Shown here: positions 26,348 through 35,381 of the stretch, piece after piece | Layout: the number at the start of each line of letters is the position of its first letter | Position numbering within the stretch: position 1 is the first letter of the stretch | Source of the DNA: Sphingobium sp. OAS761 | GTDB taxonomy: Bacteria > Pseudomonadota > Alphaproteobacteria > Sphingomonadales > Sphingomonadaceae | Direction: 5' to 3' | Assembly: GCF_024168485.1 (NCBI RefSeq) | Contig: NZ_JALJVY010000006.1 | Coordinates: 216,220-280,219 of the forward strand | DNA: 64,000 nucleotides | Program-made: the position numbers and the translations under genes | The notes under the pieces: model-generated | What the model was told of the DNA's origin: nothing | Database searches by the model: none | What the model saw: the letters and a program-made list of their open reading frames with translations, nothing else

Positions 26348-26803
26348 CTATTCTTCTGCATATCCGGTCCAGCCACTCTTGACCTGGACCAGTTCGATAC
26401 GCGTTCCATCGGGATCGGCGCAGAACATCAACTCGCCATAGCCCAGGTCGGACCGGCTTTCGTTCAGCCGGTATCCACCAAATTCCGCGATGCGGGCAGC
26501 CACTGTGTCGAGATTGTCGACGACAAGGCAAAGATGCGCCCTTCCCGGCACATTGGCGGGCCGCGGGTCAACAGGTCCCCCGGCCGGGTCGCGATTCTCG
26601 ACCGTCCATAGCTCCATCCGCAATCCATCGGGATGTTTCACAAATTGCGTCCGTACATTTGCGCCGGGCATCTCCAGCAAAGGGCCCGGCGCGTCGGTTC
26701 GGCCGCCTTCCTGTGCATCGAAACCCAGACCTTCCACATAGAAGCGCGTCGCCCGGTCAATATCCGCCACATAAATGCCGAAATGCGGGAAGCTGCGGAT
26801 CAT
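26348..26803 (-). CDS. VOC-superfamily protein
   Basis: A 151-residue VOC protein of a different branch from the 130-residue set. It opens with FGIYVADIDRATRFYVEGLGF, has a central H-L-C-L-V metal-ligand strand and ends with DPDGTRIELVQV with the final glutamate. Lactoylglutathione-lyase-like and extradiol-dioxygenase-like members share this pattern. It is too short to be a two-module ring-cleavage enzyme. It lies 42 bases upstream of the MFS gene on the same strand. Confidence 0.83.
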   Translation of the reverse strand: MIRSFPHFGIYVADIDRATRFYVEGLGFDAQEGGRTDAPGPLLEMPGANVRTQFVKHPDGLRMELWTVENRDPAGGPVDPRPANVPGRAHLCLVVDNLDTVAARIAEFGGYRLNESRSDLGYGELMFCADPDGTRIELVQVKSGWTGYAEE

Positions 26804-26823
26804 TTCCTGTCTCCCCTCGGCTT

Positions 26824-27291
26824 TCAGGCAATCATATTCTCTATCGAGGGGACGGGAGGCATGTCAGGCACATTATGGGCATAGCCCATTTCCTCGTAGC
26901 GCTCGGAAATGCGCCAGCCCGTCGTCGTTCGAACCAGCCGGTCCCGGTACCAAAGGCCAATGAAGAACACCTGTTCGCTGCCGTCATCGCCCTGATAGAC
27001 CATCGGATTGAACAGGCAGGTGCGGCTGCGCGCGGTGTCGCCGTCCAGTTCCAGCTTCGTCGTCGCGACCATATGCTGGTATCGGGGAAAACGCTTCATG
27101 GCGACGGGAAGCCAGGCCTTGATCTGCGCGACCGAACCCTTGGCCCCGCCTGTTTCGCTATAATCGATCACGGCGTCCGGGACGAACACATCATCGAGTG
27201 CGTCCCAGTCCTGCTCATCGATCGCATAGCTGTAGCGCGCCAGAAGATCCTGAATCTCCAGCCGGTCGGAGATTTCCTGTAACGACAACAT
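26824..27291 (-). CDS. SnoaL-like protein with Asp-His dyad
   Basis: A 155-residue SnoaL_4-type NTF2-fold protein. The family Asp lies in AIDEQDW and the His in YQHMVAT, matching the catalytic Asp/His pair of LinA and scytalone dehydratase. Such proteins dehydrate, dehydrohalogenate or isomerise; bile-acid 7-alpha-dehydratases are also in this fold. It is the first gene of the minus-strand series (20-base gap to the VOC gene) and is divergent from the SDR at 27434, with a 142-base promoter gap between. Confidence 0.82.
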   Translation of the reverse strand: MLSLQEISDRLEIQDLLARYSYAIDEQDWDALDDVFVPDAVIDYSETGGAKGSVAQIKAWLPVAMKRFPRYQHMVATTKLELDGDTARSRTCLFNPMVYQGDDGSEQVFFIGLWYRDRLVRTTTGWRISERYEEMGYAHNVPDMPPVPSIENMIA

Positions 27292-27433
27292 GGCCTATCC
27301 CGCTCCTCGAAATATTTTATAGGTCAAAATCGAATCGACCAACGCATTCTTGGGTTCCGCGTTCGGTCCTTTCTTGAAATGCGTAGCGACGCGACGCAAG
27401 CACCAATTGACAACGATCGATGCAGGAGAGGGT

Positions 27434-28180
27434 ATGCGACTGGAAAACAGGGTGGCCATCGTCACCGGCGCGGCGTCCGGAATCGGGCGCGCAGTCGCCC
27501 GGAAACTGGCGGCCGAAGGTGCCCGGCTGGTGATCGGCGACCGCAACGTCGAAGGTGCGGAAGAAACGGCCGGCATGCTGGACGCCAATGCAGTAGTGGC
27601 GGCGCTCGATGTCTCCGACGAAGCCTCCTGCCGGGCAATCGTGGATCAGGCGGTCGAACGCCATGGCGCACTGGACATTGTGTGCAACATCGCCGGCGTG
27701 CTCGATTTCGGCCGCTTCGCCGATGTCGACCGGAGCCGCTGGGACCGGGTTATCTCTGTCAACCTGACGGGGGTCTATCACATGTGCCGCGCGGCCATGC
27801 CGCATCTGATCCCCCGGCGCGGTACGATCATCAACATGGCATCGGCGGCAGGATTGGTCGGCGTCCCCTACAATTCGGCCTACACTGCGTCCAAGCACGG
27901 CGTCATCGGCCTGACCCGCGCGCTCGCGCTGGAATTTTCGAAGGAAGGCGTGCGCATCAACGCCGTCTGTCCCGGCGGCGTCAGGACGCCGATGCTGGAA
28001 CAGGCACCGCCCGAAGATATCGACTGGCAGATGGTGATGCGATCGGCGTCGTGGCTGGACGGCGGCGAAATCGCCGAACCGTCGGACATTGCCGACACGG
28101 TAGCCTTTCTCGCGTCGGACGAGGCGCGCCGCATCACGGGCGCGGCCTTCACCGTGGACGGGGGCCAGACCGCCGGCTGA
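27434..28180 (+). CDS. SDR oxidoreductase
   Basis: A 248-residue classical SDR with TGAASGIG at residues 11-18, NIAG in place of NNAG, S in NMASAAG and YTASK. The strand-two D (GDRN) suggests NAD. The ATG at 27434 follows GGAGAG; the earlier open frame has no site. It stands alone between a divergent SnoaL gene and a strong convergent terminator, making it a single-gene unit. FabG-like in length, but the catabolic context argues against fatty-acid synthesis. Confidence 0.88.
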   Translation: MRLENRVAIVTGAASGIGRAVARKLAAEGARLVIGDRNVEGAEETAGMLDANAVVAALDVSDEASCRAIVDQAVERHGALDIVCNIAGVLDFGRFADVDRSRWDRVISVNLTGVYHMCRAAMPHLIPRRGTIINMASAAGLVGVPYNSAYTASKHGVIGLTRALALEFSKEGVRINAVCPGGVRTPMLEQAPPEDIDWQMVMRSASWLDGGEIAEPSDIADTVAFLASDEARRITGAAFTVDGGQTAG

Positions 28181-28192
28181 ACCCACAATGAC

Positions 28193-28230
28193 AGCAAGGG
28201 CCGGCGGATCCAGATCCGCCGGCCCTTGCT
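28193..28230. terminator. Perfect 18-bp hairpin, bidirectional terminator
   Basis: An 18-base arm beginning AGCAAGGGCCGG pairs perfectly with its complement around a two-base centre. It lies between the convergent SDR gene ending at 28180 and the TonB receptor gene ending at 28278. The strong GC core and position indicate termination from both sides; it lacks a long T-tract. Confidence 0.75.
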
Positions 28231-28277
28231 CACCTCCAGCGAGACAGGCCTGCTGGCCTGCCCGCTGCTTGGCGCCT

Positions 28278-30845
28278 TCAGCCCCCGCCGAACGTATATT
28301 TCACGCGCAGGCCATACATGCGCGGTTCGCCGTAGAGTGTCTCGTTGACCAGCAAACCGCCGGCCTGAAAACCGTTGGAGTTGCTGATGCGATACAGCTT
28401 GTTGGTGGCATTGGTGACGAAGAGGCCGACGTCGAATCCCGTTCCGCCTACGCGTCGCAGATCGAGCGAGGCGTTGAGAAGGCCAAATGGCGCCAGCGTC
28501 GTACCCGGCTGAACCGCCGGAATATTGACCGGCTCGGTATATTGCGCGGATGTGTGCGAATAGGCGACGTAAAAGGACAATGTGCCGAAGTCGTCGCCCA
28601 TATCCTGATCGGCGGCGGCATGAATGCTCCAGATATATTTGGCCGTGTACTGGAACGGGATGCAGGAAGCATCGGCGGTTCCCCCGGCAGGAACAACGCC
28701 GTTGCACGCCAACGTACCGGTTGCCGAGACATAATCATATTTCTTATAGTTGGCATCGGTATAGCTGAAGTTGCCGCCCAGTTCCAAACCGCCGAAGGGT
28801 CGTACCGACGTTTCGATTTCCACGCCGCGGATCCGGGCATCGGCATTGAGTGTCCGTGCGCCACCAGCACCCGTCTTGATATTGAAATCGCCCGTAGCGC
28901 GCTGGATGTCCTTATAGTCGGTGCTGTAACCCGCGATGTTGAAGCGGAAGGGCACCCCGCCCAGACGGAAGTCCGACTTCATGCCGATTTCGTAGGAGGT
29001 CACGTCCTCCGGCAGGAAGGTGCGCGTGTCAGGATCGCCATTCTGGCCGAAGAACACGGCATAGGGATTGAATCCGCCCGCTTTGTAGCTGTGGCTGATC
29101 TTCCCATACAGAAGGATGTTCGGCGATACCTTGTAATCCAGCCCGACAAGCCAGGATGGCGTGCTCGTCCGCTGTGAACCGCTGAAGCGGCAATCCTGAA
29201 GGGCGGTTGCCTCGGGAACGAGGAGCGCGCTGTCCTTGCCGCACACGACAGTTCCAGCGGGCAGCAGGGAACTATAGTTGAACTGCGTGGCAAAGCCGTA
29301 GACATGGTCCCATGTCTGGCGATAGCCGCCCGTGAGACGAAGCCCTTCGAGCGACGGCGAGAGCGCTGCCAGATTGAGCGTGGCCTGGCCATATACCGCC
29401 TTCGACACGGTGCTGGTGCCATATTGCGCTTGCGACGCGGTGCACAGGCCGGTTTGCACGGCAGGGCAATAGACAACCGCGCGAGACCCCTGCGGACCAT
29501 CGGGGCGCTGGTCGAAATAAAACCCGCCGATTGTCCAGTCGAGATTGCCATCGAGCATCTTGCCCTGAAGCTGCAATTCTTCGGTCCAGACGCGGAAGTC
29601 GTCGCGCGGCAATTCGGTGGCAGCCGTCGCATTGCCATAATGGACGGGAATGTTCGTTCCCGGCAAGGTCACAACGCCGTCCGCCGGCAGACGGCCGGGG
29701 TCCACGTCGTGCTGCTGAAGGACAGTGGCATCGCCGTCATAACGATAGCCGACCTTCATCTTCTGATAGCTGGCAATGTTGCGCAACGTCAGCTCGTCCG
29801 ACAATTCGATATCGGTCGTGTTGCTGATGCCCCAGGTTTCCGTTTTCGAGAAGGTGTCGGTGGAGAAGGCCGTCTTGCGCGGCCCACGCGCCTGGGCTTC
29901 GGCCGTGGCTGCACGATATACGTCGCACGAATAGCCGCCAACCACGCCAACAGGCAGGTTCGCGCAAAGCTGCAAAGCGGCCAGTCCGCCGGGACCGTCG
30001 ACATTGAATTGCGAATGGATCAGGCCTGCGCCGTTATTCTTGGAGTAGGCGCCATAGACCATCGTATAGTTCGTAATCGTCTCGGTCGGCTTGAACAGGA
30101 TGCCGAGACGGCCCGAATAGCTGTGCTCATTGTCGCGGTCCTTGTTCCAGACCACGTCGCGTGTATAGCCGTCACGATCATGATAGGTGCCGACCACGCG
30201 GAACGCGAGCTTGTCGCTCGCCGGCACGTTGACGGCGCCTTCGACATATCGCCGGTCATAATTGCCGAATTCGCCCTTGATCCAGCCGCCAAACTCGTCA
30301 GTCGGCTTCTTGGGAACCAGCAGAACCGCGCCGCCGGTCGTGTTGCGGCCGAACAGCGTACCCTGGGGGCCCGAAAGGACCTGAAGATTTTCCAGATCGA
30401 CGAAATTGCCCGGACCGCCCTGCTGTGAAAGAGTGATGCCCGCGGGCAACGGCACCTCGTTCAGATATACGACGACGCCCGGCGATGCCTGGAAGGTCGC
30501 ACCCTGACCGCGAATGGTGAAGGAATTGGAGTCGCGCGATCCCTGCCCGTTGGGGCCGACGACCAACGACGGGACGCTGGCCTGGAGATCCTGTTCCTTG
30601 TTGATGCCCTGCTGTTCGAGACGCTGAGGCGAAATGGCCGTGATCGCGATCGGAACATCCTGCGCGCGCTCTTCGCGCCGGTTCGCGGTCACGATGATTT
30701 CGGCCATCGTGTTCGGGCTCTGGTCCGCGCTCTGTTCGGCCGTCTGGGCGGCTGCAACTGCCGGCACCGCACAAGCCAGCACCGCGGCGCTCGACATAAG
30801 CCAAGCCCCGCGCTTCAGAAAAAACCTCTTGTCGTGCGAATTCAT
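28278..30845 (-). CDS. TonB-dependent outer-membrane receptor
   Basis: An 855-residue receptor with a signal peptide ending near AVAAAQ, a TonB-box-like EIIVTANRR, the plug signature GPQGTLFGRNTTGGAV and a barrel ending in RVKYTFGGG. It is a very close paralogue of 14489-17011 through the whole plug and much of the barrel. The ATG at 30845 follows GGGAGAGAG. It is divergent, across 482 bases, from the sulfotransferase operon at 31328, which may share its control. Substrate probably close to that of the 14489 receptor. Confidence 0.94.
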   Translation of the reverse strand: MNSHDKRFFLKRGAWLMSSAAVLACAVPAVAAAQTAEQSADQSPNTMAEIIVTANRREERAQDVPIAITAISPQRLEQQGINKEQDLQASVPSLVVGPNGQGSRDSNSFTIRGQGATFQASPGVVVYLNEVPLPAGITLSQQGGPGNFVDLENLQVLSGPQGTLFGRNTTGGAVLLVPKKPTDEFGGWIKGEFGNYDRRYVEGAVNVPASDKLAFRVVGTYHDRDGYTRDVVWNKDRDNEHSYSGRLGILFKPTETITNYTMVYGAYSKNNGAGLIHSQFNVDGPGGLAALQLCANLPVGVVGGYSCDVYRAATAEAQARGPRKTAFSTDTFSKTETWGISNTTDIELSDELTLRNIASYQKMKVGYRYDGDATVLQQHDVDPGRLPADGVVTLPGTNIPVHYGNATAATELPRDDFRVWTEELQLQGKMLDGNLDWTIGGFYFDQRPDGPQGSRAVVYCPAVQTGLCTASQAQYGTSTVSKAVYGQATLNLAALSPSLEGLRLTGGYRQTWDHVYGFATQFNYSSLLPAGTVVCGKDSALLVPEATALQDCRFSGSQRTSTPSWLVGLDYKVSPNILLYGKISHSYKAGGFNPYAVFFGQNGDPDTRTFLPEDVTSYEIGMKSDFRLGGVPFRFNIAGYSTDYKDIQRATGDFNIKTGAGGARTLNADARIRGVEIETSVRPFGGLELGGNFSYTDANYKKYDYVSATGTLACNGVVPAGGTADASCIPFQYTAKYIWSIHAAADQDMGDDFGTLSFYVAYSHTSAQYTEPVNIPAVQPGTTLAPFGLLNASLDLRRVGGTGFDVGLFVTNATNKLYRISNSNGFQAGGLLVNETLYGEPRMYGLRVKYTFGGG

Positions 30846-31327
30846 GTCTCTCTCCCACTGTTCCAAGGAACATATGTCTGGAGAGGTCTGGCCATCATCG
30901 TGAAGCGGACAGGAAATTTATCGACGCTCGAAAATCGATAATTATCATCGGCAACAACACGAAAGGTGGCAAAATCCTCTCCGCTTTGCGGCATTTAGCC
31001 GGCCTGATATTCGCCGCTTCTCTAGCGTCGGCTAACGTGGTTCGGCATGCCGATTGCGCGTAGACCTGTCAAAGAATTTTTGCCTGATAGTCCCTGCGAT
31101 CATCGCTTTTCAGATCGATCAATGCTGATTTTCGCAGTGATGTGTGAAATTTGTTACGCATTGAATGCGCCCCGACGCGAAAGCCGAAGCTTGCATAACT
31201 GCTGCGAACGGGGATAGGCGGGATGATAGCGAATTCAAGACAGCGATTCCGGCACGCTCTGTCACGAGCCAAAGGCTCAGCGCGGTGGCCGAGGCGGGGA
31301 TCCTGCATCAGGAGGAATGACTGCATC
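30846..31327. other. 482-bp divergent intergenic region
   Basis: No convincing gene. The part nearest the TonB receptor (30910-31000) is AT-rich and contains TTATCGA/TCGATAA arms (30918-30941) overlapping a perfect GATAATTATC palindrome (30937-30946), both candidate operator or promoter elements for the receptor. The right part ends in AGGAGG upstream of the sulfotransferase ATG. Short frames in between show no protein-like composition. Confidence 0.55.
30918..30946. promoter_or_regulatory. Overlapping inverted repeats upstream of TonB receptor
   Basis: A 7-base inverted repeat, TTATCGA with TCGATAA, has a 10-base spacer and overlaps the palindrome GATAATTATC. It lies about 75 bases upstream of the receptor start at 30845, a usual distance for an operator. 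The binding protein is unknown. Confidence 0.4.
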
Positions 31328-32503
31328 ATGGCCACTCTGACCCAAAATTCCGTCACGGATATTCTCGATCGGGAAAATTTGCTGACGCTCGCCCGGGAAA
31401 GAGCGGGCCTTTCCGATTTCGGCGACCTCTGGTTTCTGGAACCGATGGATCAATATGTCGCTGCCTCGAACAGCGAGGGGCGATTGACGCCCGCCGGCCG
31501 TGCGTCGACGACCGAGGTGATCGTCAAGGGGCTGGTGAGCCGCCTGCGCATGGTCGACGATATCAAGCGCAACCCTGAAATCCTGGACGAAACCGTGGAG
31601 GTCGCCGGCATCATCCTGGGCCTGCCCCGCACGGGCAGCACCATTTTCCAGCGCCTTCTAGCCAGCGCACCTGGCATGACCGGCCTGCGCTGGTACGAAG
31701 CCCAGAATTTCGCCCCCTTCCCCGGCGAAGAGCGCGGCAATCCGGTCGAGCGCCGCGACTATGCGCAGGCGATGATCGACGGGTGGTTGCAGCTGTCGCC
31801 CGAGCTTGCGTCCATCCATCCGCTCGATCCGGACGCACCCGACGAGGAGATACTCGTCCTGGGCCAGATGTTCGTCAGTACGATGATAGAAGGCATGAAT
31901 TTCGTCCCCAGTTTCGCTCGATGGCTGAACGGATACGACCAGTCGAAAGGGCATGAAGACCTCAAGACGATCCTCAAATATCTCCAATGGCAGGATCAGA
32001 CCCGGCGCGGCCGCAAGTGGATACTCAAGAGCCCGTCCAACCTGCCCTATGCCGAAGTTGCGGCAAAGGCGTTCCCGGACGCGCTGTTGATCATGACGCA
32101 TCGCGATCCGCTCCAGACTGTCCCTTCCTACGTGTCGATGCAGGCCGCGCTCTACAAGCTCAGCGCGACGCTGACCGACCATGAAGTCGGCGCCTTCTGG
32201 TTTCCGCGACTGGTCGAGTGGATGCGCCTGTTCGAGGACGCGCGCGGCCGCATAGGGGAGGATCGCTTCATCGACATCGACTATCGCGAGGTCGGCAGGG
32301 ACCCGATGGCGCAGGCACAGCGCGTCCTGTCGCGCATCGGCATTCCCATCGACGCCCGGCTGGAAGAAGTGCTGAGCGAATTTCTGGCGGGCAACAAGCG
32401 CGAGCAGCGTCCGATGCATGACTATTCGCTGGAGCGGTTCGGTTTGAACGAAGAAGCCATCAAGCGGGAATTCGCGGACTATCGCGCCCGTTACACGGAC
32501 TGA
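31328..32503 (+). CDS. Sulfotransferase-family protein
   Basis: A 391-residue protein of the PAPS-dependent sulfotransferase family. The 5'-phosphosulfate-binding loop GLPRTGST is at residues 98-105. A later KWILKSPSN and THRDP stretch matches the second half of the fold. It would transfer sulfate from PAPS to a hydroxyl, in the cytoplasm. The ATG at 31328 has AGGAGG 13 bases upstream, a little far. Eleven bases after its stop comes a haloalkane-dehalogenase-like gene, then an SDR, forming one operon. A sulfotransferase is unexpected in a degradative cluster; a second one is at 38892-40151. Confidence 0.82.
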   Translation: MATLTQNSVTDILDRENLLTLARERAGLSDFGDLWFLEPMDQYVAASNSEGRLTPAGRASTTEVIVKGLVSRLRMVDDIKRNPEILDETVEVAGIILGLPRTGSTIFQRLLASAPGMTGLRWYEAQNFAPFPGEERGNPVERRDYAQAMIDGWLQLSPELASIHPLDPDAPDEEILVLGQMFVSTMIEGMNFVPSFARWLNGYDQSKGHEDLKTILKYLQWQDQTRRGRKWILKSPSNLPYAEVAAKAFPDALLIMTHRDPLQTVPSYVSMQAALYKLSATLTDHEVGAFWFPRLVEWMRLFEDARGRIGEDRFIDIDYREVGRDPMAQAQRVLSRIGIPIDARLEEVLSEFLAGNKREQRPMHDYSLERFGLNEEAIKREFADYRARYTD

Positions 32504-32514
32504 AGGAAAGCGGC

Positions 32515-33459
32515 GTGACCGAAATACGTCCCGGCATATTGCGAACGCCCGACGAACGCTTCCGCGACCTGCCCGACTATGCGTTCGAACCGCATTATAC
32601 AGATATCGCGGACCCCGCACTCGGCCCGTTGCGGATGCATTATATCGATGAAGGCCCCCGGGACGCACCGACCGTGCTGATGGTCCACGGCAATCCGACC
32701 TGGAGCTTTCTGTATCGGCACATGATCGACCCGGTCGTGGTTGCAGGATACCGGGTCATCGTGCCCGACCTGATCGGCTTTGGTCGATCAGACAAGCCAG
32801 AGGCGCGATCGGCCTATACTTTGGCCGCTTTCGTGGGGTGGCTGCGCGCGTTCGTGCAAAATCTCGATCTGCACGACATCACATTGGTATGCCAGGATTG
32901 GGGAGGTCCGATCGGACTGCGCGTGCTGACGGAATTGCCGGATCGCTTCGTCGCCACGCTCGCCACAAACACCCTGCTCCAAACGCTCGATCCGCCGCCC
33001 CTCGGTGCCGTCGACTGGCCCAACCAGGTGACGCTGGACTGGATCGAGAGCTGCCGGATCAATGACGACCTCCCATTGGACGAACTGATCGCGCGTGCGT
33101 GCGTGACGCGACCCGGCGATGCGGTCCTGGCCGCCTATGACGCACCTTTCCCGGATGCCGCATACAAGGCTGGAATGCTGGAGATCACCTGCTGCATCCC
33201 GATAGCGGAGGAGCAGCCGGGGATGGCCGACAACAGGGCGGCATGGCGGATACTCGACCGTTGGGAGAAGCCGTTCATCACGGCATTCAGCAACGAAGAT
33301 CCGGCAACGGTCGCGTGGGAGGCGGTTTTTCAGCACCGCATCCCGGGCGCGAAAGGTCAGCCTCACACACGCATAGCGCGTGCTGGCCATTTCGTTCAGG
33401 AGGAACAGGGAGGCGCGCTGGCGGCGGTGCTGATCGATTTTCTCAAGAGCGTTCGCTGA
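32515..33459 (+). CDS. Haloalkane dehalogenase-like alpha/beta hydrolase
   Basis: A 314-residue hydrolase close to the DhlA-type haloalkane dehalogenases. The HGNPTWSFLYR oxyanion segment is at about residues 59-69. The nucleophile is D128 with the halide-binding W129 (CQDWGG). The catalytic acid is in SNEDP and the His in AGHFVQEE. A TLDWIES Trp in the cap may be the second halide ligand. It would displace halide through an ester intermediate. The GTG at 32515 follows GAAGGAAAG. It lies between a sulfotransferase and an SDR, so a sulfate ester or an epoxide, not only a halide, could be the leaving group. Confidence 0.83.
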   Translation: MTEIRPGILRTPDERFRDLPDYAFEPHYTDIADPALGPLRMHYIDEGPRDAPTVLMVHGNPTWSFLYRHMIDPVVVAGYRVIVPDLIGFGRSDKPEARSAYTLAAFVGWLRAFVQNLDLHDITLVCQDWGGPIGLRVLTELPDRFVATLATNTLLQTLDPPPLGAVDWPNQVTLDWIESCRINDDLPLDELIARACVTRPGDAVLAAYDAPFPDAAYKAGMLEITCCIPIAEEQPGMADNRAAWRILDRWEKPFITAFSNEDPATVAWEAVFQHRIPGAKGQPHTRIARAGHFVQEEQGGALAAVLIDFLKSVR

Positions 33460-33488
33460 CAGGAAATGACTGATGGAACAGATTTGAC

Positions 33489-34277
33489 ATGATGTTGAAA
33501 GACAAGACCGTAATCGTCAGTGGCGTCGGGCCGGGCATGGGACAGGCACTGGCCCGTCTTGCGGCGCGAGAAGGCGCCCGCGTGGTCCTCGCAGCGCGCA
33601 ATGTCGCGTTTCTGGAAACCGTTTTGGCCGAAATCCGGTCCGCTGGCGCAGAGGCTATCGCGGTCCCGTGCGATGTGACCGATACGGATCAGTGCCACGC
33701 GCTGGCGCAGGCGACGCGCGAAGCGTTCGGCGACAAGGTTCACGGGTTGATCAATAGCGCCTATTATCATGGCGAATGGAGCTTCGTCGAAAATGCCGAT
33801 AGCGGCGATTTCGCGCGTGCCTATGACGTCAATTGCCTTGGCGCATTGCGCCTGACCCAGGCCTGCCTGCCGATGCTGAAAGGCGGCGGGGCGATCGTGA
33901 ATGTGTCGACGATCGGCACCGTCAAGCCGCATGGCGCCGATCATGGCATGGAAATGGGCTATGCCATTGCCAAGGGCGGCCTCAACGTGCTGACCAAATA
34001 TATGGCCGCCGATCTGGGCCGCCATGGCATCCGCGTCAACGCCTGCCGCATGGGCTGGATATATGGCGCGCCGGTGCGCAGCTATATCGACGCCATGGTG
34101 GCGCAGGGACAGCGGGAAGAGGATGTCGTCGGCACCGTTACCGCCAATATTCCCCTGGGCGTCATTCCGCCGGAAGATGACTGCGCCCGCGCGGTGCTGA
34201 TGATGCTTTCGGATTATGCCGCTGTAGTCACCGGCGCAGTGCTGGATGTCAATGGCGGGCAGTGGATGGCGCCCTGA
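33489..34277 (+). CDS. SDR with GVGPGMG motif (paralogue of 13594)
   Basis: A 262-residue SDR, gapless paralogue of 13594-14382 with the same SGVGPGMG loop, NSAYYHG, S in NVSTIG and YAIAK. Long identical blocks at both protein and DNA level point to duplication of one gene onto two operons. It is third in the sulfotransferase-dehalogenase operon, 29 bases after the hydrolase stop. Likely oxidises the alcohol produced by that hydrolase. It converges on the AraC gene with a 16-base gap. Confidence 0.88.
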   Translation: MMLKDKTVIVSGVGPGMGQALARLAAREGARVVLAARNVAFLETVLAEIRSAGAEAIAVPCDVTDTDQCHALAQATREAFGDKVHGLINSAYYHGEWSFVENADSGDFARAYDVNCLGALRLTQACLPMLKGGGAIVNVSTIGTVKPHGADHGMEMGYAIAKGGLNVLTKYMAADLGRHGIRVNACRMGWIYGAPVRSYIDAMVAQGQREEDVVGTVTANIPLGVIPPEDDCARAVLMMLSDYAAVVTGAVLDVNGGQWMAP

Positions 34278-34293
34278 CGCAGCGCGCGCCGCT

Positions 34294-35181
34294 TCAATGT
34301 TGGCGCTGGCGAAACTGACGCGGCGTAAGACCTGTTGCCCGACGGAAAGCTGCACTGAATGCGCTGGCCGTCGCGAAACCCAGCACATGGGCGATGGATC
34401 CAAGGGGCAGGTCGCCTGCCCTGATCATGTCCTGCGCGCGTTCGATCCGGATATATGCCGCATGATCCGACAAGGCCTTTCCGGTCGCAAGGGCATAGGA
34501 GCGAGACAGATGCGAGCGACTAACGCCGCATAGTGTCGCAAGAGTCTGCGTTGAGGGCCATGTCCCCACACTGGCGCGCAGCGCCTCTTCTATCCGTGCC
34601 AGTTGCCAGGGAGCTAGGCCACCCCTCGCCGCCGCGCCACGATGCGCGCCGCGCAGCAATCGTCCCAGATCCACCATCAGCAAATCGGTAAGGGCATCGA
34701 CCGCCAGCGAGGATGCGAAACCGGGTTCCGTCGCCTCCCGGCGCAGGCGCGCGGCCAGCGAACGGACATGCGGCGTCTCGATCGCCGCGCACAGCCGCAA
34801 GCGCTGCGTATCCCAGTCATTCAATCCCGTCGCCGCTTCGAAACGTTCGGGATCAAAGCGACAGGTAAGTATGTCCATTATGCCGCCATCGCCCCGCGAA
34901 TGCATGGCTATCCCGGCGGGACGCAGCATGACGCGTCCGACGCGGTACCTGTTCCGATCCCCCGCATCATACATGATATCGCCATGCGATCCTTCCGCAC
35001 GCGGCAGGACGACGGACAGGATCGGCGCGTCGTCAACTTCCCACATCTCGCTGGGACGCGGCAGGGTATAGCGACGCAACTCGATGCGCGTCGCCGATGC
35101 TCCGGCGCGCGCCAGCACCCGCCATGGCCGCGGGGCGGATTCAACGCATAGAGTTGCTGGAGCCTCTCCCATCGGGGCCAT
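34294..35181 (-). CDS. AraC-family transcriptional regulator
   Basis: A 295-residue AraC/XylS protein. The C-terminal 100 residues contain two helix-turn-helices (TLATLCGVSRSHLSRSYALATG and IAHVLGFATASAFSAAFRRATG-TPRQFR). The N-terminal part is an unassigned effector-binding domain. I chose the ATG at 35181, which has GAGG upstream; the frame stays open to 35331. It is divergent from the TonB receptor at 35382 (200-base gap), so it probably activates receptor expression in response to the imported compound. It is the only AraC protein in the window. Confidence 0.85.
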   Translation of the reverse strand: MAPMGEAPATLCVESAPRPWRVLARAGASATRIELRRYTLPRPSEMWEVDDAPILSVVLPRAEGSHGDIMYDAGDRNRYRVGRVMLRPAGIAMHSRGDGGIMDILTCRFDPERFEAATGLNDWDTQRLRLCAAIETPHVRSLAARLRREATEPGFASSLAVDALTDLLMVDLGRLLRGAHRGAAARGGLAPWQLARIEEALRASVGTWPSTQTLATLCGVSRSHLSRSYALATGKALSDHAAYIRIERAQDMIRAGDLPLGSIAHVLGFATASAFSAAFRRATGLTPRQFRQRQH

Positions 35182-35381
35182 TGATATGCCTCGACCCACG
35201 CAAGGGCAAGCGTTGCGCGGGCGCATCACTTCCACCCGAAAATCTCCGTTCGCCCTCCGCCAATTCCGGCAATGCGTAACGCGCATCATGCCGTCTTGAA
35301 GATCACATGCGAGAAAAGGAGGAGCCGCCAAGCTCCTATGGGCGCCAACAACCCGAGTTCAGGGCGGAGAGGAAACCGAAC

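Noticed and set aside
27434..28180. FabG (fatty-acid synthesis) for this SDR
   Set aside because: Size and motif fit FabG, but no acpP, fabD or fabF is nearby and the gene is surrounded by catabolic genes; the general SDR call is safer.
29304..30428. 374-codon plus-strand frame inside the second TonB receptor
   Set aside because: Antisense shadow of the minus-strand receptor; Arg/Ile-rich without any family signature.
31658..32668. 336-codon minus-strand frame across the sulfotransferase
   Set aside because: Opposes a P-loop-containing sulfotransferase and shows composition typical of antisense GC-rich frames.
32515..33459. LinB-type dehalogenase and an HCH (lindane) pathway with LinA-like SnoaL proteins
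   Set aside because: The hydrolase is closer to the DhlA type (AYDAPFPD, AGHFVQEE), the SnoaL proteins match LinA only in the Asp-His dyad, and linC/linD/linE and IS6100 are not seen.
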